Origin: an uncultured Eubacteriales bacterium
Lineage (GTDB): Bacteria; Bacillota; Clostridia; Oscillospirales; Acutalibacteraceae
Assembly (NCBI GenBank): GCA_900314795.1
Contig: OMWP01000017.1
Location: forward strand, 1-36,750
Direction: 5' to 3'
DNA length: 36,750 nucleotides
Made by a program: the position numbers and the translations under genes. Positions 8,179 through 15,541 of this stretch are shown piece after piece (within the stretch, counting starts at the first letter, position 1; each line of letters starts with the position of its first letter). A model generated the notes under the pieces. It was not told the origin of the DNA. It made no database searches and was given only the letters and a program-made list of their open reading frames with translations.

Positions 8179-10503
8179 TTACTGCCATCCACCGGATCTG
8201 ACTTCCTCATAAGTGTAAGTTTTTATCGAGTATTTAAAAGATCGAAACGATCCGGAGGAAGAGTCTTTTACATAGGTCGCATTGATAAACGCGTTATACA
8301 AACTTGAATTCGAAGTCTTCGACTTCATCTTATATTCAACATGTGAGGCTGATGATGAATCCTCTAACAAATCCATCACCAATTCCGTATGCCACTCTCC
8401 GTTTTTGATATAATGATAATGATACGCGGCATATCCTGTATGAGCTGCCGTGGTAAAAACACCTCTGAATTCAGAATCCGGTGCGTATGCACCTATCGAG
8501 CCAAACAGACCTTTAAACATCAAATAAGAGACCTTGCCGTTTTTTGCAGTAAATATCACATGATGATTGTTTGCGGCGGCATAACCGACATTAATGATCA
8601 GTTCCGGAACGCCATCATCATCAAGATCATATACAGAATAGTAATGGGTATCTGATTTAAACGCACTCGGTACATAGCTTAAGTATGTTTTGTTCGACAC
8701 ATAATCTCTATACAAAGTTGACCAATCGTTAAACGCATACCTCCAGCCGGACGTATGGAACCAACTGGTAAACCAACCGTTGACATTGACGCATCTGACC
8801 GTATAGGTGTAGTTGCCGCCGTTGCTGACGTCGGTATCGAGATAGGTGTTCTCTGTCGCTTCCGCCATCTTGGTCCAGCCGCCGTTGCTGTTCTTGTAGT
8901 AGACACGGTATCTTGTCGCTCCAGCAGGCGCGTTCCATGTGATCCGAACGCCGCCCGCAGCACTTTCGAGCTTTGTGATCTGCGGTGCATCCACATAGGT
9001 GTGGGATGTTTCGGTGCTGTAGCCGCTTGCAAAATCACCGCTCTTTGCCGCGAGACATCTCACCGCGTAGGTGTAGGTAGAGCCGCCTTTGACAACGTCA
9101 TCGACAAAGCTCGTTCCCGTCGTTTCACCCATCTCGACCCAGTTATTGTTCCTGTTTTTGTAGTAGACCTTATATTTGTTCACGCTCGAAACAGGCTCCC
9201 AGTAGATCCTGACGCCGTTATTGATCGTCTCACATTTTGTGATAACAGGCGCGGACAGCTTTGGGTCATACTTGTACCGCCATCCCGCGCCGTTAAAGCC
9301 GCTGGTGAATCGAGAACCATCAGAGGTGATCGCGCGAACCGTGTAGCGATAAGTCACTCCGATGCGCACATCCGTATCGGTAAAGCTCGTACCCGTTGTT
9401 TCGCCCATTCGTGTCCAGCCCTTGCTGCCGTAGTAATAGACACAGTACTTAGCCGCTCCGATCGGATCCCATGCGATCACCACCCCTTTGCCCGTGCTGC
9501 TCAACGAAGTGATCTCAGGATCGTCGTAGTAATAGGTATATTGCCATCCGTTCGTGTCAAAGTCACTGGTAAAGGCTTTTCCGTCAGCGGAAACACACCT
9601 CACCGTATAGGTGTAGGTGTAGCCATACGCGACGTCACTGTCCACATAGCTTGTCCCGGACGTCTCGACCATCCGCACCCAGTTACCGCTTCTATTTTTA
9701 TAATACACACGGTATTTGGCGGCATAATCGACCTTGTTCCATTTGATGCTGACGCCGTTCGATGCGGTGCTCAACTCATTGATGCGAGGCTTGACAAGAT
9801 AGTGTTTATGCTTCCAACCGGTCGAGTTGAAGTCGCTGGTAAAGCGCCCGTTTTCATTGACGCACCTGACCGTGTAAGTATAGCGATAGCCAAAAGCGAC
9901 GTCCATATCCAAATAGCTTGTATCGGTCGTCTCCGTCATTCTTGTCCATCCTCTGCTGCCGTAATAATAGACACGGTAGCGGGACGCGTTAGGGACCTTT
10001 TCCCATGTGATCCGCACGCCCTTGTCGGTACTGACAAGGCTCGTGATCTGAGGCGTTGCCATGTTATAGGTGTATTGCCGACCGGTGGTATCCATCTCGC
10101 TCGTGACCTGAGAACCGTCCTCACTGACGCATTGCACCGAATAAGTGTAGGTGTGACCTGATCCGACATCCGTATCGATGAACGAGGTGTCAGCGGTATC
10201 GTCCATGGAAGTCCAACCGTTTCTGCCTTTGTAATACACGCGGTATTTTGCCGCACCGGGCACCTCTGCCCATGTGATCTTCACACCCTCGTCAAGGCTG
10301 TCAAAGCCGGTGATCTGAGGCGCAGGGAGCAGCGCTGTTTCTTCATTTTGCACAGCAGGATCCATCTGAAAGCCTTGTTCCGTGATCGATGCGCCCTTAT
10401 CGGCGTTGCCGATCTCCTGAGCCGACGTCTGCACCATAAAAAGCGCGAGCATCATACTCAAGCAAGCAATCAGTATCGTGATAACAGGTTTTTTTCGCAG
10501 CAT
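8179..10503 (-). CDS. Secreted protein with six Fn3-like repeats and a C-terminal Ca-binding-like domain
   Basis: The 774-residue protein begins with a signal peptide (MLRKKPVITILIACLSMMLA, cleavage probably after TSA). Six repeats of about 85-90 residues follow, each with the pattern PxIT..S...GV.I.W..V..A..YRVYYK....W..M, then TSY.D.DV..G..Y.YTVRCV and a GW-type end. The C-terminal part (from about residue 590) carries YDLDDDGVPELII, an Asp-rich loop resembling calcium-binding motifs in Clostridial surface proteins. The start at 10501-10503 is set by GGAGG upstream; a longer frame to 10581 would overlap the promoter -35. No enzyme domain is recognised. Binding to carbohydrate or wall is a guess. 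The repeats are clearly related to those of the gene at 33354-36668. Confidence 0.88.
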   Translation of the reverse strand: MLRKKPVITILIACLSMMLALFMVQTSAQEIGNADKGASITEQGFQMDPAVQNEETALLPAPQITGFDSLDEGVKITWAEVPGAAKYRVYYKGRNGWTSMDDTADTSFIDTDVGSGHTYTYSVQCVSEDGSQVTSEMDTTGRQYTYNMATPQITSLVSTDKGVRITWEKVPNASRYRVYYYGSRGWTRMTETTDTSYLDMDVAFGYRYTYTVRCVNENGRFTSDFNSTGWKHKHYLVKPRINELSTASNGVSIKWNKVDYAAKYRVYYKNRSGNWVRMVETSGTSYVDSDVAYGYTYTYTVRCVSADGKAFTSDFDTNGWQYTYYYDDPEITSLSSTGKGVVIAWDPIGAAKYCVYYYGSKGWTRMGETTGTSFTDTDVRIGVTYRYTVRAITSDGSRFTSGFNGAGWRYKYDPKLSAPVITKCETINNGVRIYWEPVSSVNKYKVYYKNRNNNWVEMGETTGTSFVDDVVKGGSTYTYAVRCLAAKSGDFASGYSTETSHTYVDAPQITKLESAAGGVRITWNAPAGATRYRVYYKNSNGGWTKMAEATENTYLDTDVSNGGNYTYTVRCVNVNGWFTSWFHTSGWRYAFNDWSTLYRDYVSNKTYLSYVPSAFKSDTHYYSVYDLDDDGVPELIINVGYAAANNHHVIFTAKNGKVSYLMFKGLFGSIGAYAPDSEFRGVFTTAAHTGYAAYHYHYIKNGEWHTELVMDLLEDSSSASHVEYKMKSKTSNSSLYNAFINATYVKDSSSGSFRSFKYSIKTYTYEEVRSGGWQ

Positions 10504-10552
10504 GATTGTTCCTCCGTTCGTTGTTGATAGGGTGCCCACTGTTCTTATTTTC

Positions 10553-10581
10553 ATCATATCATAAATGAAAGCGCATGACAA
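10553..10581 (-). promoter_or_regulatory. Sigma-A promoter for the Fn3-repeat gene
   Basis: On the minus strand TTGTCA (10576-10581), a 17-bp spacer and TATGAT (10553-10558) give a near-consensus promoter about 50 bp before the chosen ATG. Confidence 0.75.
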
Positions 10582-10816
10582 GGGAAAACATCAGAAACAA
10601 TAAGGATTTACAGACTGTTAGCAATCTGTCGCTAACGGTGTTTGGATCGATCTGATGATCCGTTTTGAACCCCTGTTTTTTGATGGAATGACCCTTTGGT
10701 TCGGGTGGATCACGACAAGCGGCAAAGCACCGTTCTTATCGATTGCTGTTGTCAGAGATCGGTATGAGCTCTGTCGTAAAGGCTCTTATAAACAACGCGC
10801 GTTCTGAGAGAACACA
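10582..10816. other. Intergenic stretch without recognised gene
   Basis: Both flanking genes are on the minus strand. I see no credible reading frame or RNA motif here, only a small palindromic patch (GTTAGC..GCTAAC near 10617-10636). Confidence 0.4.
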
Positions 10817-10846
10817 AAAGGCTGACGTCACAAAACGTCAGCCTTT
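10817..10846 (-). terminator. Terminator hairpin of the nagB-glmM operon
   Basis: A perfect 12-bp stem (10817-10828 with 10835-10846, 6-nt loop) lies 26 bp past the glmM stop. On the minus strand it is followed by TTTTGTGTT, a modest T tract. Confidence 0.7.
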
Positions 10847-10872
10847 CCTATTAGCAATAGCTTGATTTGAAC

Positions 10873-12219
10873 TTATGCCAGATGACCCTTTGCCGTGATG
10901 ACCTCGATGACCTGATCGACGTACTTCTCACAGACTTCATCTGAGCCTGCCTCGACCATTACGCGGATGACGGGCTCGGTGCCGCTCTCGCGGACAAGGA
11001 TTCTGCCGTCCTCGCCGAGTTCATCGGCAACCTTCTTGACAGCTGCCTGCACATCGGGATCGTTCTGCGCGTCGGGCTTAGACTTGACGCGGACGTTCTT
11101 CAAGACCTGCGGATAGAACTTGCAGGGCGCCGCCAGCTCGCTCATGGGCTTTTGTTTAGCGAGCATGACCTCCATCATTTTGAGCGAGGTCAGGATACCG
11201 TCGCCGGTGGTGGCGTACTTGCTGAAGATGATGTGACCGCTCTGCTCACCGCCGATACGGTTGCCGGTCTGCACCATGTTCTCATAGACATACTTGTCGC
11301 CGACAGCGGTCTTTTCATACTCGATGCCGACCTTGTCGAGCGCCTTGTACAGTCCGAAGTTGGACATGATCGTGGTAACGACCTTGTTATTGAGCAGCTT
11401 ACCGCGCTCCTTCATATACAGGCCGTAGACGTAGAGGATATGGTCGCCGGTAACGACGTTGCCCTTTTCATCTACGCACAGGCAGCGGTCAGCGTCGCCG
11501 TCATAGGCAAAGCCGATATCCAAGCCCTTCTCAACCACAAACTTCTGTAAATGCTCGATGTGGGTGGAACCGCAGTCGGTGTTGATGTTATAGCCGTCGG
11601 GGCTGTCGTTTATGACATAGGTCTTAGCGCCCAGCGCATTGAACACGCCCTTCGCAATATTCCACGAAGCGCCGTTCGCGCAGTCCAGACCGACCTTGAC
11701 GCCCTTGAAGCTGTATTTGCTCATGGAGATCAGGTAGCCGATGTAACGGTTACGACCCTCGACATAGTCAACGGTTCTGCCGATATCCTCGCGCTCAGCG
11801 ACAGGGATCTCGATCTTGCCGTCGATGTATTCCTCGACCTTCAAAAGGGTCTCTTCCTCCATCTTCTCGCCGTTGCCGTTAAGCACCTTGATGCCGTTGT
11901 CATAGAACGGGTTGTGAGAAGCGGAGATCATGATGCCGCAGTCGAAGTCGTCGATGCGGGTGATGTAAGCGACAGACGGGGTGGTGGTGACGTGCATGAT
12001 GTAAGCGTCAGCGCCGCTTGCCATCAAACCGGTGCACAGCGCATACTCGAACATATACGAAGAGCGTCTGGTATCCTTACCGATCAGCACCTTCGCCTTT
12101 TTTCCCTGATTCGCGCCGTAGTACCAGCCGAGGAAACGGCCGATCTTGATGGCGTGATCAAAGGTCAGATCCTTGTTCGCTTCACCGCGGAAGCCGTCTG
12201 TACCGAAATATTTACCCAT
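10873..12219 (-). CDS. glmM: Phosphoglucosamine mutase
   Basis: This 448-residue alpha-D-phosphohexomutase interconverts glucosamine-6-P and glucosamine-1-P on the route to UDP-GlcNAc and peptidoglycan. The phospho-serine loop ISASHNPFYDNGIK places Ser101 as the catalytic residue. DGDADRCL, the Mg-binding loop, and the C-terminal phosphate-binding RESGTEPVIRVMVE are present. The N-terminus MGKYFGTDGFRG is classic GlmM. AGAGG lies upstream of the ATG at 12217-12219. It is the third gene of a tight operon, 5 bp after the beta-helix protein gene, and is therefore under the glmS-type ribozyme in front of nagB. Confidence 0.97.
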   Translation of the reverse strand: MGKYFGTDGFRGEANKDLTFDHAIKIGRFLGWYYGANQGKKAKVLIGKDTRRSSYMFEYALCTGLMASGADAYIMHVTTTPSVAYITRIDDFDCGIMISASHNPFYDNGIKVLNGNGEKMEEETLLKVEEYIDGKIEIPVAEREDIGRTVDYVEGRNRYIGYLISMSKYSFKGVKVGLDCANGASWNIAKGVFNALGAKTYVINDSPDGYNINTDCGSTHIEHLQKFVVEKGLDIGFAYDGDADRCLCVDEKGNVVTGDHILYVYGLYMKERGKLLNNKVVTTIMSNFGLYKALDKVGIEYEKTAVGDKYVYENMVQTGNRIGGEQSGHIIFSKYATTGDGILTSLKMMEVMLAKQKPMSELAAPCKFYPQVLKNVRVKSKPDAQNDPDVQAAVKKVADELGEDGRILVRESGTEPVIRVMVEAGSDEVCEKYVDQVIEVITAKGHLA

Positions 12220-12224
12220 GGGAA

Positions 12225-12881
12225 TTACCTCTTTTCTACGATTTCACCGCTGTTTTTCCAAATGCAGTTCTCAGGAACCACACCGCGCACGCAGGAGGTC
12301 GGATAGACGTTAGAATGTCTGCCGATCACGGTGCCGGGGTTGCATACAGCGTTACAGCCGACCTCGACATAGTCGCCGAGCATCGCGCCGAATTTCTTGA
12401 GTCCCGTTTCGATCTTCTCGGTGCCGTTGTGAACGACAACGAGCTGTTTGTCGGACTTGACGTTCGAGGTGATGGAGCCGGCTCCCATGTGGGAGAAATA
12501 GCCCAGGATCGAATCGCCGACATAGTTATAATGCGGGGTCTGAACGTGATCGAAGAGGATGACGTTCTTGAGCTCGGCTGAGTTGCCGACGACGCAGTCA
12601 GCGCCGACCAGCGCCGAACCGCGGATGAACGCACACTGGCGCACCTCGGTGTTCGGGCCGATAATGCAGGGAGCGCCGAGATAAGCGGAGTCAAAAACCT
12701 TGGCGGTCTTATGCACCCAAACCTGAGGAGCTCTCTCTTCATAGTCATCGCCGAGGGTCTCGCCCAGCGCGATGATCATGTCCTTGATCCCCTTTAACGC
12801 CTCCCACGGATAGGTGAACTGCGCAAGATAATCCTTTGCAAGCGTGTGGTCAAGGTCATATAAATCCTTAATGGTATACAT
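12225..12881 (-). CDS. GlmU-like left-handed beta-helix (hexapeptide) transferase
   Basis: This 218-residue protein has hexapeptide repeats from about residue 52 to 200 (PQVWVHKTAKVFDSAYLG, APCIIGPNTEVRQ, GSALVGADCVVGNSAELKN, GAMLGDYVEVGCN, NPGTVIGRHSNVYP) and a short helical N-terminus. It resembles the acetyltransferase half of GlmU without the uridylyltransferase half. Lying between nagB and glmM, 4 and 5 bp from each, it may acetylate GlcN-1-P to GlcNAc-1-P; that is inferred from context. It could instead be a sugar nucleotidyltransferase-associated or other O/N-acyltransferase. A separate uridylyltransferase would be needed elsewhere. Confidence 0.82.
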   Translation of the reverse strand: MYTIKDLYDLDHTLAKDYLAQFTYPWEALKGIKDMIIALGETLGDDYEERAPQVWVHKTAKVFDSAYLGAPCIIGPNTEVRQCAFIRGSALVGADCVVGNSAELKNVILFDHVQTPHYNYVGDSILGYFSHMGAGSITSNVKSDKQLVVVHNGTEKIETGLKKFGAMLGDYVEVGCNAVCNPGTVIGRHSNVYPTSCVRGVVPENCIWKNSGEIVEKR

Positions 12882-12885
12882 AGGT

Positions 12886-13689
12886 TTACAGTCTCTCTTT
12901 CTTCTCGATATCGAGGAAGTATTTGTAAGCGCCGACGGTCAGCTCGTCGCAAGCCGCCTCATCGCAGGCGATGATCGCGCCGTTGTGCATCTGCAGAGCG
13001 GAGCAGGTCCACTTGTGGCTGACAGAACCCTCTACGGTCTCAGCCAGCGCCTTTGCCTTGTTATGACCGTTGATCAGGATCAGCACTTCCTTAGAATCGG
13101 TAACGGTGCCTACGCCTACGCTCAGTGCCTGAGCGGGAACAGCCTCGGGATCGTTGCCGAAGAAGCGGGAATTGACGATACGGGTGTCGGTGGTCAGGTT
13201 GCGAACGCCGGTGCGGGACGCAAGGCTGGTGAACGGCTCGTTGAACGCGATATGACCGTCAACGCCGATGCCGCCCATGAACAGATCGATACCGCCGTAG
13301 GCAGCGATCTTCTCTTCATAGCGCGCGCACTCACCCTCGGGATCGTCAGTCATGCCGTTGAGGATGTTGATGTTCTCGGGCTTCATGTCAACAAGATGAT
13401 CAAAGAAATTGTCATGCATGAAATACCAGTAGCTCTGGTCATGCTCATGGGGCAGACCGAGATATTCATCCATGTTGAAGGTCACGACATTCTCAAAGCT
13501 GACCTCACCTGCCTTGTTCATGCGGATAAGCTCCTTGTAAACGCCGATGGGAGAGGAGCCTGTGGGCAGACCGAGGACGAAAGGACGATTCAGAATCAGT
13601 CCGGACTTATGGTTGTTGATCTTGTCTGCGATATATTTCGCAGCCCATTTGCACATATTATCGTAATTTTCCTGAATAACAACTCTCAT
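12886..13689 (-). CDS. nagB: Glucosamine-6-phosphate deaminase (possibly acting as GlcN-6-P synthase)
   Basis: The 267-residue protein has the full NagB set: LPTGSSPIGVY near the N-terminus, NMDEY with Asp74, and GGIGVDGHIAFNEP with Asp144, His146 and Glu151. NagB reversibly interconverts GlcN-6-P with fructose-6-P and ammonia. The usual role is catabolic. Here the gene is first in an operon with glmM and a GlmU-like transferase, no nagA or transporter is adjacent, and its leader is a glmS-type ribozyme that shuts expression when GlcN-6-P is plentiful. This context argues for the biosynthetic direction. GGAGGT precedes the ATG at 13687-13689. Confidence 0.95.
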   Translation of the reverse strand: MRVVIQENYDNMCKWAAKYIADKINNHKSGLILNRPFVLGLPTGSSPIGVYKELIRMNKAGEVSFENVVTFNMDEYLGLPHEHDQSYWYFMHDNFFDHLVDMKPENINILNGMTDDPEGECARYEEKIAAYGGIDLFMGGIGVDGHIAFNEPFTSLASRTGVRNLTTDTRIVNSRFFGNDPEAVPAQALSVGVGTVTDSKEVLILINGHNKAKALAETVEGSVSHKWTCSALQMHNGAIIACDEAACDELTVGAYKYFLDIEKKERL

Positions 13690-13815
13690 AATAGTTACCT
13701 CCGTAAAAGTAATAGTTTTTATGTTAAGTCAAAGATAGTGAGAGACTCTCTGTTACAGTGTTGATTCTGCTTTTTCGTTTCTCCCTGACGACATATCTCT
13801 ACGCAATGATTTATG

Positions 13816-13973
13816 TAAAATACCTTCCGAGTATTACTGAAAGCTGCCCCTTGCAGCCTATTAATGAAACCACCGTGCGTGATTTCGGTTAAGTTTGCGT
13901 ATTTGCCGTGGCAGCATCCGCCGAATCTTTCGATAACCGCCAAACCTCGTCAACCAATTACGGTCCCGGCGCT
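13816..13973 (-). ncRNA. glmS-type self-cleaving ribozyme in the nagB leader
   Basis: Read on the minus strand, the conserved glmS ribozyme core is present in order: A|GCGCC (cleavage expected between 13973 and 13972), GGGACC..GGT (short P1), GTTGACGAGG, GGTTATCGA, and TTCGGCGGATGC. The P2 strands are TGGCGG and CTGCCA, differing from the Bacillus subtilis GGAGG/CCUCC while staying paired. GCGCC can pair with GGCG as in P2.2. Peripheral hairpins follow: GAAATCAC..GTGGTTTC near 13866-13886, GCTGC..GCAGC at 13843-13857, and AATAC..GTATT at 13819-13835. The RNA senses glucosamine-6-phosphate as cofactor and cleaves, destabilising the mRNA. The 3' limit is approximate. The remaining leader, 13690-13815, holds no further recognised motif besides the nagB ribosome binding site. 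Confidence 0.93.
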
Positions 13974-14044
13974 AACAGACCTCATAACCTCCTTTGGGAG
14001 GGCTGTTTTAATGTACAGCATATAGGAATACACTATACGTTAAA

Positions 14045-14073
14045 AGTTTATCATAAGCAGGGGTAAAAGTCAA
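14045..14073 (-). promoter_or_regulatory. Sigma-A promoter of the ribozyme-nagB-glmM operon
   Basis: On the minus strand TTGACT (14068-14073), a 17-bp spacer and TAAACT (14045-14050) point into the ribozyme. The transcript would begin about 65 nt before the cleavage site and carry a leader of about 350 nt. A CCTCC..GGAGG hairpin lies between promoter and ribozyme (about 13985-14002). Confidence 0.7.
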
Positions 14074-14155
14074 GAAAACCGCAATGAAACGCTATTGGCA
14101 GAATGGAATAAAATTACCGCTTTAATGTGCTGATTTTTATGGAATTGTAAATAAT

Positions 14156-14355
14156 GGAAAGTGGAAAGTGGGAAGTTGAGGGAGAGCTCCGCCCTCACCT
14201 GAGTTGTAATGCGTACCGAACCGGCTTGATATAATTACAAAACGTCCGCAGCTCTGCAAAGAGTCACGGACGTAAAGATCACACAGTATTTATATCAATC
14301 CAAAACACGAAGTGCTTCCAAAAACTATCAACTTTCCACTTTCAACTTTCCACTG
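14156..14355. repeat. Heptamer-ended intergenic element, copy 3
   Basis: The left array is GGAAAGT, GGAAAGT, GGGAAGT (14156-14176). The right inverted array is CAACTTT, CCACTTT, CAACTTT, CCACTG (14329-14355). A GAGGG..CCCTC hairpin is at 14178-14196. A second two-part hairpin, ACGTCCG..CGGACGT with inner CTCT..AGAG, spans 14242-14273. The right array ends one base before the galE stop codon. The inner CCCTCACC and ATATAATTACAA segments recur in copy 5. Confidence 0.8.
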
Positions 14356-14356
14356 A

Positions 14357-15364
14357 TCAATACCCTTTCGGATTATTCTTCTGCCAGTTCCAGCTATCGC
14401 GGCACATGTCCTCGATGCCGTACTTTGCGGTCCAGTGCAGTCCTTCCTTCGCCTTGGCGGGGTCGGCGTAGCACTCGGCTACATCACCCGCACGACGAGG
14501 CTTGATATCATAAGGGATCTCAATATCATTCACACGCATGAAGGCATTCACGATATCCAGTACACTGTAGCCGACGCCGGTACCGAGGTTGAATATCTCA
14601 GTGCCCTTGTGCTCAGCGGCGTACTCGATCGCTTTGACGTGACCCTGCGCCAGATCGACGACATGGATGTAGTCGCGCACACCGGTGCCGTCATGGGTAG
14701 GATAATCGTTGCCGAATACGCCGAGGCGTTCGAGCTTGCCGACAGCCACCTGCGTAATATAGGGCATGAGGTTATTGGGGATGCCGTTGGGGTTCTCACC
14801 GATCAGACCGCTCTTGTGCGCGCCGATGGGATTGAAATAGCGCAGCAGTACCACGCTCAGGTCGGGATCGGCGGTCGCAGCGTCGGTCAGGATCTGCTCA
14901 TTCATGTATTTTGTCCAGCCGTAGGGGTTGGTACAAGAGGTCGGCATGCCCTCTTTTAGCGGTACTTCCTCGGGGATTCCGTAGACGGTCGCCGACGAAC
15001 TGAACACTATGTTATGCACACCGCGCTTTTTCATCACCTCTAAGAGGGTGAGGGTGGTGTCGATATTGTTGCGATAGTAGCGCACGGGGATGGCACAGCT
15101 CTCGCCTACTGCCTTGAGTCCCGCAAAATGCACCACCGCGTCAAAGCTCTCTCTCTGGAACATCGCGTCCACCGCGGAGCGATCCGCGACATCCAGCTCA
15201 TAGAGGATGGGGCGGGTGCCGGTGATGGTCTCGATACGGTCGAGCACCTTGGGCGAGCTGTTGTCAAAGTTATCGGCAATGACGACCTCGTAGCCCGCTT
15301 CGATCATTTCGACGGCAGTGTGGCTGCCGATATATCCGGCGCCGCCGGTCAGTAATACTTTCAT
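14357..15364 (-). CDS. galE: UDP-glucose 4-epimerase
   Basis: This 335-residue short-chain dehydrogenase-fold epimerase interconverts UDP-glucose and UDP-galactose, and in some cases the N-acetyl forms. TGGAGYIGS (6-14) binds NAD. Ser124 in FSSSATVYG and the Y148xxxK152 pair form the active site. RYFNPIGAH and the C-terminal KPRRAGDVAECYAD are typical. AGGAGG precedes the ATG at 15362-15364. It is downstream of the CapD-like gene on the same strand, separated by heptamer element copy 4, and could be read from the promoter at 17484-17512. Confidence 0.96.
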   Translation of the reverse strand: MKVLLTGGAGYIGSHTAVEMIEAGYEVVIADNFDNSSPKVLDRIETITGTRPILYELDVADRSAVDAMFQRESFDAVVHFAGLKAVGESCAIPVRYYRNNIDTTLTLLEVMKKRGVHNIVFSSSATVYGIPEEVPLKEGMPTSCTNPYGWTKYMNEQILTDAATADPDLSVVLLRYFNPIGAHKSGLIGENPNGIPNNLMPYITQVAVGKLERLGVFGNDYPTHDGTGVRDYIHVVDLAQGHVKAIEYAAEHKGTEIFNLGTGVGYSVLDIVNAFMRVNDIEIPYDIKPRRAGDVAECYADPAKAKEGLHWTAKYGIEDMCRDSWNWQKNNPKGY

Positions 15365-15397
15365 GTTAACCTCCTTTTTTAGAGAAAAGATAGTAGA

Positions 15398-15541
15398 GAT
15401 AACAGATAATAGATAACAGATAACAGTGAAAGGAAACGCTGACGCGTTTTTGATTTATAGTAAATATATAATCAGGTGCGGGCAGTGCCCGCCCTTCACT
15501 GTTCTCTATTCTCTGATATCTATTCTCTCTTATCTATTATT
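15398..15541. repeat. Heptamer-ended intergenic element, copy 4
   Basis: The left array is GATAACA, GATAATA, GATAACA, GATAACA (15398-15425). The right array is TGTTCTC, TATTCTC, TGATATC, TATTCTC, TCTTATC, TATTATT (15500-15541), an inverted and partly decayed version. A GCGGGCA G TGCCCGC hairpin lies at 15478-15492. The right array runs into the 3' end of the CapD-like gene: the TAA stop (15530-15532) and the preceding Asn-Asn-Arg codons are repeat DNA. Confidence 0.78.

Noticed and set aside
13690-13815. Second riboswitch or attenuator between ribozyme and nagB
   Set aside because: No terminator with a T run and no known aptamer pattern was found; it looks like a plain linker with the ribosome binding site.
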